64,000 bases of DNA from Adenophora triphylla var. japonica (GCA_022495995.1 JAFEMH010002092.1:213501-277500), one strand, 5' to 3'. Shown: positions 32,801 to 45,053, counted from the stretch's first letter. Notes: generated from the letters alone by a model not told the origin. Numbers and translations are program-made.

Positions 32801-34102
32801 ACCGCTCCTCTTTCAACCGCACCTACTACCTTACCCCAAACACTTCCAATTCCCCCCTCAATCGCTTCACCATACACAATCCCAGCTACCCGCATATTCC
32901 AAACCCTTCTTACATAATTACCTTGAACTACCCTTCCCACATAAACTACACCCCTTATTTAAACCGCTCCTACCACTGAATCTCAACCTCCTCCCTCATT
33001 TACACATATTCCTTCTACTTCAACCGTCCCTCCTTCAGATTACTGCCAAATTCTTTCTACCCTTCAACTCATCCAATCCCAACTCATTGTTAACCAAGGC
33101 CATATGCTGAAACTTACTGAATCTAACCATGCCTTGGCTACCTCCAACTCCTCCCTAGAAGCCTCCAACCGCTCCTTGCATGCCAAGGTGGACTCTTAAA
33201 CCACTGAAATGGCCATCTTAAAATCCCAATTGATTGATGCCATTAAGGGGGAGAGAAGTTCCACCAACCAAACTGCTGAAGCTGTTAAAACCGTAGCTGA
33301 AGCATGCTTCCAAGGATTCAAACAAGATCTGGCGAATGGAGTTCTCAAAGCACTAGATGATGCAGTTTCCAAAACTCAACTTCATGAAATGCTAACTCGG
33401 CTATCAGATGCCTTTGTCACTTCCACCAACACTGCACTTGAAACCTTCATGAAAACCATTTTTGATACTCAACCGCAGCTACCAGTCCCAATCCAAACCG
33501 CCCTTGATGCTTTGGAATTCAAAATCCTCTCTGAGCTGGACTCCCTTAAAGGAAGCATAAATGTTAACTTAAACGTTGTGGGAGACAGTCTCAAGGATAA
33601 GATTAAAACATTTGATAAAGAGATCAGTTTTAGGTTTGAGAATCTAAAAGCAGGTTTCAACTCCAAGCTTGAAAATACAATCAATGAGTTGAAATCCTCC
33701 CTAAAAGTGTCAGTTGATGTTGAGCCAATCAAGGAAGCCATCTCAACTCAGACCGCTACAATTCAGGGGGAGATCCATACCTTCTATAACACTCTCAATT
33801 CCTCCATTGAGCTTTATTCTGATGAGATTAAGGAGAGTGTTGCTGCAAATACCAGAACTGTTGATGCAATCAATACTGCCACTGCCCAATATGTAACTGC
33901 ATTGAGAGCTGTAGAGATAACCCTTGGTAGATCAAGTGAAGAGGTCAGAGCCTTAAGAAGAACCCTCCATGGTGAAAGCTCAGAATTCAGACCATCAGGA
34001 CCGCAAGTACCAAACCAAGAGGTCAATAAACCGCGCCATCAGTCTTTCAGCAACTGCATCATCACCAACCGCGTCAGCACTAGGACCGTTTTTTCATTGT
34101 AA
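29842..34102 (+). pseudogene. Copia-1 third (env-like) ORF with an intron
   Basis: Exon 1 (29842-29871) encodes MAPKEPFFDM and ends at a GTATGT donor; the intron (29872-30838) ends TTTGTAG; exon 2 starts DSQYFLSGWEINEPELKSD in phase. From 30839 to 34102 all recognisable coding sequence stays in one frame and is broken only by stops (e.g. 31331, ~31421, 31955, 32615). Regions: globular N-terminal part, basic NLS-like patch (RKVSRKRKATDEPLPKKTR), acidic run, Pro/Gln- and Ser/Pro-rich linkers (SPSPSPSPSPSHS near 32330-32400), and a C-terminal helical, coiled-coil-like part (33209-34102). SIRE/Maximus elements carry such a third ORF, called env-like by position. I see no convincing signal peptide or membrane span, so envelope function is unsupported. 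Confidence 0.7.
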
Positions 34103-34600
34103 ATTTCCTTCCTTTTTGCTGAACTCTTTTTGATATGTTGGACCACACTCTCTTTTTCTTTTTGTAACCTTTGTATTTTGCTTTCCTACCTATGTAACAT
34201 TAAACTGCAAAGGTAGTAATGAAAAATGCATCATTGGTTCCAAAACTTTGTTCATATCAAACTGCTTGTTTGTAGAACAATGAAACCGCTTATGGTTTAT
34301 AACCTCATTCAAATATTTTCTAAACTCAAAATCATATTTTTGAAATGAAGGTTAAACATTCAGTTTAAACTGCACTTTAAACTTAAACTCATATTTTTCA
34401 AAGTGCACTGAATGCATTTCTATACTTTTCATATTGTAAGTTTTCATCTTTCAAATAGTATAGAAATCTATAGCTTAAGCTAGTGTGTGCATTGACTTGG
34501 GACATGAATTACCATGTTAATTCTTATGGACATGTTTTTACTAAGTACAATGTTTGCTTTCGTTATAATAGGTAATAGCATCAATCAAATAGGGAGAGAT
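34103..34600 (+). other. Region between third ORF and 3' LTR of Copia-1, with polypurine tract
   Basis: AT-rich, no coding frame. It ends with AATAGGGAGAGAT, the polypurine tract, directly before the LTR start TGTTGGG at 34601. Confidence 0.75.
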
Positions 34601-36120
34601 TGTTGGGTATGCATATTTTAACCCTCCTATTTTAGATTAGATTTGATTGATACCATAACCTCCTGTCTATTTTAAGGACTTTAGGACCCTATGTAATGAA
34701 GCTTAGACTTCAATTTTCTAGCTAAGTCCATTTTATAGAATAGGTTAAAATTAGGCTTGAAGACTGGCACAAGACTCATTGGATTTGAGGTTGCAGTTCA
34801 AAAGTTTCAGACCGCTCTCTCAACCGCACCTAGCAAACCGCTTCTAGCAATTGCTTAGTGGAATTCCTTGTTTGAAACTACCTCCTTTGAACAACTGCAA
34901 TGCAACCGCATATGTGAACCGCACTGGTGCAGTTCCAATATCTCGATCGCACCTTGTAACCTCACCTGGTGTAACCGCACTTCCTCAACCGCATGAACAC
35001 TAGGACCGCATCCAATGATTGAAGACTTGAAGTGAACCACATTTGACCATTGGAATCCACGTCAGCAATATCAAAAGTCAACCACCAAATCTTGTCATGT
35101 GATTCAATGTCAGAGAAGATCTGCAAGGATCTTGAAAAGGTGACAGGTGTCCTAACTACCTTGATAGCAGCTGAAGCCTGATCAGCTTTATCTGTAGCTG
35201 CTGTACCAAAGGAAGAAAGTGGATATTGTGGACCAATGGGAAAGCACCAGTACAGTACTTGATACAGCTGTGTCCAACGGCTAGTTCCCTGGTGCTTGGG
35301 TATAAATACCCCCAATCTTCACCATTTGAAGATTGCTTGAGAAAATTGAATGTGCTGTATTCATAGAAGCTGAAGCTCTGCCCAGAAATTCTAAGTCCTT
35401 TGAATCTTCATCTTCTACTTCAAGAAAAATTATCCCAGCCAAGAAATCAAGCCTTAACACCATCAAGAATCATCGTGCTCTCCATCTTATAGATCTAAAG
35501 AGCCTTGATCTTGTTCTCACACACTCACCTCACTTGTTTAATCACATAGATTATTCATTTGAGATACACTGGTTATAGTCTAGGATTCGATCTTCATATA
35601 ATAGATTTTAGATCTGAGTTTGAATACATTGTAACTTGTAATCTCTCTCATACTCAATATAAAATCTAACTCTTAGAAAATCAAAGACTAACCATCTTGG
35701 TAGTGGACGTAGATCGTTTATCGATTGAACCACTCCAAATATTGTGTTCTTACTTTACTGCATTTATTATTTCTTATGCTTATTAATTATCTATCTTTTT
35801 TTCTGTTTGATCTTAATTGTAGCTATCCATTATTGTGAAATTATGTTTGGAGTTAATATTGTCAAAACCTCACTTTCTTTGTAAACCGCACTTACTAAGA
35901 CCACATTATAAAACCGCTTTACAAACCACACCTCAAAACCGCTTTGTATATTCAAATATTCTGCTGTGCATTTTACATCTTTACTTGCAGTTTATTATTA
36001 ACTGCAAGTGGTTTGTAAGCTTAGAGCTTTAGTTTTAAAAGAGGGCAAAAAAATTGTAATAGCTATTCACCCCCCCCCTCTAGCTATTTTTCACCCTTGT
36101 TGCCACCTTTGGGACCAACA
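34601..36120 (+). mobile_element. 3' LTR of Copia-1
   Basis: Full-length LTR of 1520 bp, TGTTGGG...CCAACA, with short terminal inverted repeats (TGTTGG/CCAACA). It holds a TATA-like TATAAATACC near 35300 and nine AACCGC words. The flanking five bases, TTCCA at 36121-36125, should be the target duplication; the left copy would be outside the window. Confidence 0.92.
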
Positions 36121-36476
36121 TTCCATAGCTGGCGGGATAGATGCAGAGCGGAGCTTTGGTCGGTCTCCTGATTGGCAGGGTGAGACTTCTGGATCGCAGG
36201 CTCATCATTCTTCGTATTCAGGAGAAAAACAAACAAATCGTTCCATCTCAAATATGAAACCTCTTAGAGCAACGTTTTTTATTTGCTTTTGGGTAGGCAC
36301 GGGCCTAGATTTTAGTGAAATATTTCCTATTTTGGTTTATAATCCATTTAGAAATATTATTATTTGCTCTTTGAGCATGCTATGCGACCCCTGGGTTGAC
36401 TTTTCTGTCTCGATCATGGGCTATCATGCTGTCTTAGAAGCCCAAATCGATCAGGTTTGGAATTTTCACGACTTCA
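36121..36476. other. Decayed F sequence next to Copia-1
   Basis: No supportable gene. This is the point where Copia-1 entered minus-strand element F. A plus-strand frame runs through it from Copia-1 LTR sequence but has no domain and is a chance overlap. Confidence 0.5.
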
Positions 36477-37115
36477 TCAAAAAGGGTTTTGCAGAGCAGG
36501 CCCACTCGGAGCGTTCTCCGCAAATTCTGATTCTATCTTCTTTGGGATCAATGTTTCGAACGTTGCTTTGTGGACTGGACCAAATAGTCTGTCTCCCAAG
36601 AAGAGCGTTTCAAGCTGTTCTTCTATGTCGGGGATCCCTTTGAACGAGTATTCATGCTGAACGGTGGTGGCAATGGGTCCAGGTATTGCAGTGACGTCGA
36701 GGAACGCTCCCGTTATGGGATTGGCCTTGAGTCCTCTGAAACGCTTGAGGTTCTGTTCCAGTTTTTCCATCTTTTCTGCAATCTCTGTGCTGACTTTTCC
36801 TGTTCCTTTCTCATCTTCATAAATTCTGCTATTAGTTCCCTCAGTTCCTTTCTCATTTTCATCAGTTTCGCTGTCGGTTCCCTTAGTTTCTTTCTCATCT
36901 TCATCAGTTCCTCTCTCGGTTCCTTTGACAAAGTAGCGAGGGAGGTCGAAGCTGTAAGGTCGGAGGTTAGGGGTGATGTAGTAGGTTCCCCTTTTGCGTG
37001 CCACAACTTTGGTGCTCTCGAGCTTCTTGTCTTCTCTGATGTCATCAGGTGTAGGCACATAACCGAGCCCCTGGACAGTATTGTGGTCCTTGACTTCGAT
37101 GACTTGGCGTTGGCC
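36477..37115 (-). pseudogene. Polyprotein part after the G-patch of element F
   Basis: Minus-strand frame following the F protease. It continues from the G-patch (GLGYVPTPDDIREDK), then a Thr/Glu/Asp/Lys-rich stretch with short internal repeats (GTERGTDEDEKETKG and variants, ~36805-36930), then KMEKLEQNLKRFRGLKANPI and a tail ending at 36477. I do not recognise a domain. No RT follows: Copia-1 interrupts F at 36120, so F's RT and integrase would lie left of the window. Confidence 0.5.
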
Positions 37116-38309
37116 CTATAACCTTTTGCCGAGCCCCAGTCCTGGGATGAAGTTCATGAGCTTCATCATTTTCATGGCGGGAGGGATCTTTTCCCATAAC
37201 AACGGAAGGTCTACGCAACATACTTGGATCTTTGAAGTTTCCGTTGTAAATCCAGTTAATGACATATCTTCGTCATGCTTGATTTCTAACACTGGAATGC
37301 CATTGGTGCAGGTCCCTTTGGTGGTGACGCTATCCCCGTAGACAGTTGTAAGTTCATTTTCTTGCATGAATTTGATACATTGGTGAAGAGTGGATGCCAC
37401 GCCGTTTATCTGGTGCAGCCATGGTCTTCCCAAGATAGATGTGAAGTGATAGGAATGTCCAGGACTTGAAATTCGGTAGGCATCATCCGTTTGCCGAACC
37501 AAATGTTTAAGGTAGTGACCCCGAGAACTGCGCGGGAGGTAGAATCATTTGACAGTGTGAGCTGAAGACTTCAAGTCTGTGGGATTGATGTCAAGCAGGT
37601 CTATTATCTTGGCAGGCAAGACATTCATTCCTGAGCCCCCATCAACAAGTATGCGAGGAAGGCGGCGCTCATCCAACTAGACAGTGATGTAGAGCGGCTC
37701 GTTGTGATCAGCCCCAAATTTTAGCAGGTCCAAATCTGTGAAGGTGATGATGTTTCCATAGTGGATATTGCCGATCATCTGGATTACTTCTTCGGGAGTT
37801 GCGTCCACGAGGACCATTGTCCTGGCTGAACTTTCTTCCAGCTTGAGCTTATGAGGGTAGGAAGATGTGAGCAGAGACCAAAGGGAAATGTTCGCCTGGG
37901 TTTTCTTTAGCTGGGTAAGGATCGGATCTTCCTTTCCGAAACTTGCTTCTTCGAGTATGTGCCGACTGGGTTGCGGCTCTGGCTCTGTTGGTTTTTTGTT
38001 GGCCTTGGGCGGTAGCTCATGAATTTGACCAGATCGGGTCAGAACATTGACGTCGGGCTTGGCCTCTTTTGAACATGTTTCTTTGAGTTGAGCCATAGTC
38101 ATTGGAGGATTTTTCGAAGCACAGGGCCATACATACTCTCTCAATTCATTGACTGTTAATATATTTCTGGGGGCTTGAGCCGCCTTTCGAATTTTGTCCA
38201 AGGATACGGGTTTAGGTGCTTCGGCAGGGAGAGAGCCTATGGTTCGGCACAGTTGCTCGAATGTCAGTGTGCAGCAGTAGTTACTAGGACTGAGCATTGT
38301 CTCATTCAC
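37116..38309 (-). pseudogene. Retropepsin and G-patch of element F (second copy)
   Basis: Close relative of the element A protease. Minus-strand frames give NYCCTLTFEQLCRTIGSL, VLTRSGQ, QANISLWSLLTSSYPHKL, IHYGNIITFTDLDL, then after a TAG (at the codon equivalent to Gln in A) RILVDGGSGMNVLPA (37625-37670), ILGRPWLHQINGVASTLHQC and the G-patch MNFIPGLGLGKRL. The CAG to TAG change, a frame break near 37500-37560 and a TAG after the G-patch inactivate it. Confidence 0.8.
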
Positions 38310-40051
38310 CCTCGGTGAAGATAGAGGATTCTCGATTCATGCAAACCGTTTCTTTGATCTCTTCGCGGTACACGTCAATTTTCTCTTTCTTGGTGAGCAA
38401 GCTCATAGCGTTCTTGAGTTGGGAGAAGCAGTAATCGTGGTTGGCTAGCTTTCCTCCACTCTTAATCCATATCTGCTCTCTTATGGCCGAGCCTTCATTG
38501 AGAGTTAGCGCTTGCATATCTTCTCAAGTCAGAATAGCCAGTGCTTATTTGAATCGTATGCGACAATCCTGATAAACCTCCATTGGGGAGAGCTTTCTTT
38601 GTTGCTTTAGCTGAGTGGCGAGTATGTCAGAAGGTGAGTATACGGCTTCCTGGACGTCTACCCAAGTAACTAGTTCTTGCCTTAGTTGATCATTTCTATA
38701 AACGAACGTTGCAGTCTGGGATTTCCTTTAGTATTCTCTGGAGGTTAATCTCCATTTTTCTTTTCCCCTTGAACAGACTCTTCTTCTTCAATTTGCCTTT
38801 TAACTTGAGAATGGAAATGATCCTTTCCCATCGTCCTAGGACCCTTGGGATTCCAGTTTTGTTGGCTTCGTGATCGGCTTGGAAGAGTATAACTTTTCCG
38901 TCTTTGTCGTTGCTTTCGCAAAGGACTTGCTTTTCTCGGGAAGGCAAGCATCTGCATTCTTCACGTTATTGGACCAAGTATTCCTTGTGTTGTTCCATTC
39001 CATCTCCTAGGACATCTGGACCATTAACTACCTTTCCCTTCTAAAGAGGGCTTGCCGAGAAGTGGTGGTAATCCAGGAAATTTCCGTTTGTGAAGTTCTT
39101 GAGGTCGAACTGATTAAGAGTGGCCTCTAAATGTCTTTCTGAGGCAGCTTACAAAGCTTTAAGGGCTTTGCCCCTGTGAGCTTCTTGCACAACCAATTCC
39201 ATGAGGGCTTTTCTAGCGAGAGTCAAACATTCTCCGTACGTATGCATTATCTTGCTGCTGTCTAGAACCGTTATCACATCCAAATCTATGAATGGTGAAA
39301 ATACTTGGATTATGATCACGAAGGAAGTCATAGTCGGACATTCCATTCGGTCTTCTTTGATCTCGACTACTAGGAAAATTGCCCACCTTTGATCGATCAA
39401 ACCGACGGGTGTGTTGAATTCTGCAATGTTCATGGTCTCATGATCTCGGTCGAGAGCTGATTCTATAAACGCTAGCAACTTGTTGGTGGGCTGCTCGGAT
39501 CAGTTACTGTGATGGCTGGGAAGAGGATCAAACTTGATCATATTGATACTCTAGTGGTCGTCCCTCTCTTTTGGAGTTTGATCTGTCTTGTTCGGAACAT
39601 GTTCGTCGATGTTCTCAGGGTTGCTGCTGGAGGCATTCCCGAGGTTAATTTGGCCTATAATTGAATGAGGAGCTTTGTCTCCTTTGCCGATGCACTCGGC
39701 CTTGGTGGCGTTCTTGGCTATGATCTTGACTGACGACATTAGCCGACTACCACTGGTGCGGACACTCGGGGATAACGAGTCTTGAGCTCTTTTAGCAAGG
39801 GCCTCGTTTACCATGATCAAGCAATCGTCAAGGGTAACTTCCTTATCGCAAAATGTGATAATAAGGACCGGATCCTTTGTCTCATCAGGGTATCTGGAGA
39901 AGATGATGTTGACGAAGTCATCGTCAGTTACGTGGTCAGAAGGGTTCTTTGTCATGTCTACCATCTGTTTCCACTCGTCGAACAATTATCTGTATGGGAC
40001 ATTGAGTTTCACGATCTCCATTGTATTTGACCCTTCATCATAGGTGACCTC
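38310..40051 (-). pseudogene. Unrecognised coding remnants between two proteases (F)
   Basis: Minus-strand frames of 70-145 codons separated by stops: LFDEWKQMVDMTKNPSDHVT (39985), KIMHTYGECLTLARKALMEL (~39200), DILATQLKQQRKLSPMEVY (~38610) and IREQIWIKSGGKLANHDYCF (~38480). Amino acid use looks protein-like (Glu/Lys/Leu-rich, few low-complexity runs) and the frames run in the same direction as gag and the proteases. I do not recognise the family; it may be a decayed gag or a captured gene. Confidence 0.4.
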
Positions 40052-41636
40052 ATCTGAACTGGTACCATCCTCGAATCTGAGCATGTTCACGTAAAAGTCT
40101 TCCTACTGATCTGTTGCGTCTTCTACTTCGGAGAGTTCTGATTCATCTCTGCTTGATGGTTTGACCTAGACCAAAGGACGTCGTGTGCCTTGCTGTGAAG
40201 CTGGTACTGCGAGGAAGACTTCGTGTCCTTTGCTTGAGCAGAGGGGCTCGATAGGGAATTCCATGTTTAAGATTTCGTGGATGATTGCCATACATTCTTC
40301 ATAAGTGAGCATGTGTCTGTTGACCTTTATTGTGAAGATTTCTTCGTCAGGTCAGGCCAAAGGCTTTGCTCGGAGGATGCTCACTAACTTTTGGTCGGAG
40401 TTGAGAGGTTTATGTCCCTGTATCATCGCGGTTTCCAATGTTTCTTTCCATTCAGGATTCAAGTCTTGGAAACAATAGTTGAATCTGATGAATCTTATCA
40501 CTCTGGGCTCCTCCTGTTCGAGGGCATTAACATAATTGGCACCTCCAGAATCGGAGGGATTCTGATGAGATTTTCCCCGATTCTCCTTTTGTCGGTCCGT
40601 GGGGGGTGGCACATGTCCATGACTGCGGGTACGCTTGGTTGGTACTTCAGCTTTATTACTTATGAGAAAGATATCTCCTCTGATGACCTCGAGGTCTCCT
40701 CTGTGATTTATGAACTTTACGCATTGTTGGAGGGTGGAGGCTATGGCTTTCATATGGTGGAGCCATGGGCGTCCCAAAAGAGCTGTGAATTCAGACGGAA
40801 TGTCCATCACTTGGAATTTCACCGGCATCACTTGAGCTTCGAACCAAAGTTCCAGAGTTACAATCCCCAGGATAGGACGAGACGTGTTGTCATAGGCTTT
40901 GATGGTTCGGGAGGATGGGATCATATGACATTCATTGATGCGTAAGGCTCGCATCATGCTGAGGGGAAGGACGTTGACGTACGATCCGTTGTCTACCAGG
41001 ACTCCAGGAAGAGAGACAGTGTTGAGCCAAATGGTGATGTGCAGGGCCTCATTATGTTTCGTAACCCCTTTTGGCAAGTCTTCACCACAAAATGTGAGCA
41101 TGCTGCCATATAGTCTGGGATCATAGACTTGATGTATTTTGGGAGAAGGGGATTCATCGAGCCATCCATTTCCCGTCTTTCTTTTGAGAGGCAGAGGTTT
41201 TGGTGGTGCCTCAGGATTTTATTGAGGTCGCTTGTGGCGGTGGCCTTCCTTTGTCAGCACATATATTGAGTGCGAGTACCCGGTTTGTTTTTGACTTTCC
41301 CTTGTCGGCCCATGCTCTGAAGTTTGACAGGTTGAACTTGGGCTGATCCTTCTGGGGATTATGCTTCTTGCTGGCAGTTGGGTTGCCGAGATTTAAGGCT
41401 TTCTTGTGTCCCGAGGCATGAACTTCGGTGTCAGCAAGATATTTTGGCTTTGCCTCCCCTGTAGGTTCTGAAGTTGTGCTGCTCGAAGAAAGAGAAGGCT
41501 TGCTGGAGTAGAGGACATAGTAATCAAACTTTCCAGAGGGTTCTCCGAGTGTACCCACGCTAGTGTCTCCGGCTTCGAATCTCTCTTTAAGTTTTTGCTG
41601 AGAGGATGGTCTCTTCTTCTTTTTTGGGGGAATCAC
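40052..41636 (-). pseudogene. Retropepsin region of element F (first copy)
   Basis: Minus-strand frame 41636-41211 is a Lys/Ser/Pro-rich linker (PPKKKKRPSSQQKLKERFE). After a break near 41205, YGSMLTFCGEDLPKGV leads to the protease with LVDNGSYVNVLPLSMM (~40990), ELWFEAQVMPVKFQVMDI, FTALLGRPWLHHMKAIASTL. It lacks the G-patch that ends the other copy; instead it continues LNPEWKETLETAMIQGHKPL and then decays. LVDNGS is the more usual Tat active-site sequence. Sequence differs clearly from the protease at 37116-38309, so the two are different lineages or an old duplication. Confidence 0.75.
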
Positions 41637-43601
41637 CCCTTATCATGTCTTGGAACTTGTCGTCAAGGCATTTTGAGCAGTCACATATGTTATACCAGAT
41701 GTGGACGTCCGGTGAGGGGTTGACTGGGAGAGAGATTACATGTATGGAAACGTGCTGGGAATGTATTCGAATGTATCTTGGTGATTATTTGAGTAGGTGG
41801 GACGATATCACTTGGTTGTGGAAAAACTGTCCTTGCTGCTACTGCTGCCCAGAGGTGTCATGAGGATTCAAATTCTGATCTTGGATTTAAACTTCGGATC
41901 TCGGTCAAAGTCTTTCTTTCTAATTCTGTCTTTTGAAGTTGCATCTGAGAAGCCCCAATTCTGATTAAAACCTCAATGCCAAAAAAATACTTCTGACAAG
42001 CCCTAGAAATCGGAACTCAAAGTAGACTCCCATGATGAAAAAAATCACCCTTCGCGCGGTAAAACCCCAGTCCGAAGAAATGACTTGGTGAAGCCCCATT
42101 TTGGAGGAAGCCCCGGTCTTCTGTGGAGGTCCTGGAGTGAATCTGATGCAGCCCCAATCTGAGTTGACCCTTATGTGGCCAGACGAGCCAACTATCCTTG
42201 ATTTTTTCTTTTTCGATCAGTCAACCAAAATATAAAAGATATGGCTTGTAATGTATACTTGCAAGGACGTATTTTAGAGAAGTGGGGACGAATCCCCATT
42301 TTATGTGGATGTCTAGTTTAATGCAGGCACCAAAACTCGCTTTGGGTTTGACTCTTTTGAGAGAGTATGAACGTAGAGAGGTTTGAAAAAGTGTATGGAA
42401 GCCCTTGCTGACAGAAAACAGTGTTTAGCTCTATTTTTCCTATTATCGTAGAAAAAGAAGACTTTTCGAGACATTTGAAAACTTGTTTTATTCACAATGA
42501 TCACAAGATTGATTAAAACCCTTTGTTAATGTTCAGGTTACTCAACCACTAATCTCCATATGAACAAATGTCTTGATTAATTATGAAGAGAAAGTCAACC
42601 GATGTTGAGGATCAAAGTTGGTTGTGTGTGAAAGAAAGGTCTGTGTATAGGGGAGGTCATCGATGAGACCGGGTGTATGGGATTTGTATGTGTTTATGAC
42701 CGGACCATTTTTGGTTGCCTACGTTCCCCTTAGTGTAAGGAGCTCAGGTCGCAGTAGTTCTGGCTGAACTGTGTTTGGCTTTGGGAAAGGGTATGAACAT
42801 TTGTAGTCCATTTGGTGAAAAGGCTCGGTTATGAAGGTTGAATGATGAGGCACGGGCTTTGAGATGATTCCTTGACAAGTCATTTTTTGCAGCTACTTCC
42901 ATGATTCCATTGCTTCTTGATCGTCGTTTTTCATCGGGGGAGAAAGAATTTGAATATAGCTTAAGGACTTATGATATGCTTTTGCCTTTGCTTTAACTGC
43001 TCCCTTGTTATCGACAACTTCCATTCTTCGAGCTTTAAATTTGCCCATATGTTAAGCTTCTGATTGGCGGTGCAGGGTCCTTGGCCTCATTGTTCTTTTT
43101 TTTTCTTTTTTTTTCTTTAAGCACATGAGGGCGAAGGCAAGCCCCTAGGTTGTTGTCGACATGGGATCAATCTTTTAATGCTGAGTGACTTTTTGTTGTT
43201 CCTTGATGTTGCCGCCGTCGTTGACTTGGTCAAGGTGATGGTGGGGACATGATTTGGAAAGTGTATGGCTTGATGGAGGCCTTTGTGAGGTAAGGAAGAA
43301 GTATAGGGAGGGCATTAGTTGACTTTCTCACACCGATTAATCGGAACATTAATTATTTCCAGAGATTATTTGTTGAGCAATGTAAGTGATCATATAGGAT
43401 ACAACCATTTCATTAAATGTAATGTAGGTGTGAAAATAATGTCTCAAGTCTAGCAAGAAAAGAAAAAGACCTTTTTTTTTATAGAAAATTAAGATTAACT
43501 ACAATGTCCCAGGAGGACTTGATTGAACGAGGAAAGTACTAGAACCTACGATGGTTGACTAAAAGACAGTTGACAAATCTTGAGGATCGCTAGCCCCTAA
43601 T
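41637..43601. other. Gene-free stretch inside element F
   Basis: No supportable gene. It holds a T-rich tract at about 43098-43123 (A/G-rich on the minus strand, like 14066-14092 after pol of A) and a conserved hairpin motif at 42714-42760. The order on the minus strand (A-rich tract, then hairpin) is the same as after pol of A, so this may be a 3' segment fused between gag and protease by deletion. Confidence 0.6.
42714..42760 (-). ncRNA. Conserved hairpin motif, copy 5 (element F)
   Basis: On the minus strand GAACTAC, CTCCTT, AAGGGG and ACGTAGGCAAC. Outer arm CTAC(T)/CGTAG has one change; inner arms CTCCTT and AAGGGG pair with one G-T. Confidence 0.55.
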
Positions 43602-45053
43602 CTAGCTGTCTTTTGTTGCTAAACTGCCAGGACGCTTAAGATTTCCGTCTTCTACTGATTTCTGAATTTCATATCGCAGACCGATGCAACTATCAGTTAT
43701 GTGCCCATGATACTGATGGAAGGCACAATACTTGCTTCTGTCAGCGTTGGCTGTGGGATTCTTTGGCTTGTAGTTCTCCATAGGTCTGAGAAGACCTTCT
43801 TTGATCAGTCCCTCTAACATTTTTCTTAGAGGCATGTCTATCTTGTCGAAGCGATGGAAAGGCTATCTCCTGGAAGAGTCATTGCTTCATTGGGCTGTGT
43901 TCCCATTATTTGACTGATGTCCCTGCTGGATGTGGTTGACAGTGGTGTCTTTTCCTTTGCCGGGAGCCGGTACAGGGTTCGATGTAGTTGCTGCTCTATA
44001 TTGGTAAGATGGAACTGTGTTGGGGGCCGACTTTTCCTTCAGGTCTTTCTTGAATTGGGGACCTGCGTTGACCATGTCATGGGGATCGAGATAGAGGTGA
44101 TGGCTGACTGATGCTCTTACTGATGGCTTCAAACATGACTTGAAGATTCTCATTTGCTCATCCTCAGGCAGTGACTCCATGATTTTGGAAAGCTTCCAGC
44201 TCCGCTTCTTGTAAAGTTCTTCCATAGTTTCGTCTGCCTTCTGTTCCGCCAGCATAACCACATGCGGGTCGATAGAAACCTTTGGACTGCTGGAACCTGT
44301 AACCAAAGGTCCACTGATGGAGGGAACCATGATAGGGGGTTGATGGGATAGAATGGTAAATTCATTAGATCCAATAGGGATAAACGGGGGTGGGAAACCC
44401 GAGACAGTTGGGTGTTCCTTTAATAATCCGCTGTCGTATTCAAGTGGGGGTTGGACAAACGGGCTTTGAGGGAACGGAGCATAAATTGGTGGGTACTATG
44501 GAAATTGAGGGATTTGATGCAATGAAGCAGTTGAAGCAGATGTAGGCTGTCCGAAGTAATGGGCCGAAAAAGCCAAGGGGGCGAAACCCGATGAATTCTG
44601 AGCATATTGATAGAAAGAAGTGAACCATGGAGGATTTTGAAGGCTATTTGGATCTGTTTGGGAGGTTCCAGCACCGTGCTGATTATATTGTGTGAAAGGG
44701 CCAGAACCGGCTTGGCCGTGTATGACAGGGGTGCCTTGGGAAGTGGCAACATGAAGCCTTGGTCGGCTATTTCCTTGCATCGAAGGATTTCCGTAGTTCA
44801 AAGGCGGAGGAACCTGGTTGAAGGCTTGGGGAGCTAATCGGGGAGGATCGTCTTCCTCGATTAAAACGAAAGTATCATCTGACTGGGGGATAGCTGTTAT
44901 ACCTCGCTCATTCAGAAGCTGTACCACGAAGTTCTACTGATCTTCTTTCTGTTTCTTGTGAACCTCGCAAGCCCGGATGGCTTCTTCTAGTGTCATGTCG
45001 TTTACCGGTGGCGGGGTTCCATTCCCATCACGATTTCTCGGCGAGTCTGACAT
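43602..45053 (-). pseudogene. Gag of element F, interrupted
   Basis: Start at ATG 45053 (MSDSPRNRDGNGTPPPVND), which is in frame with the long stretch after a TAG at about 44937. Then VVQLLNERGITAIPQSDDTF, a Pro/Gln/Asn-rich middle, a stop near 44497, and further pieces ELYKKRSWKLSKIMESLPED and PSVRASVSHHLYLDPHDM. The zinc-binding part is KYCAFHQYHGHITDSCIGL (43690-43750), a form common in Tat gags. The central retrotransposon gag core, usually KFDGTxDPxxHL, is not found, so an internal deletion is likely. Confidence 0.7.

Noticed and set aside
33469..33741. Minus-strand frame in the third ORF of Copia-1
   Set aside because: Opposite a long conserved plus-strand frame with coiled-coil content; shadow.
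36008..36643. Plus-strand 211-codon frame across the end of the Copia-1 LTR
   Set aside because: It spans an insertion joint and is opposite to the F polyprotein frame; no domain.
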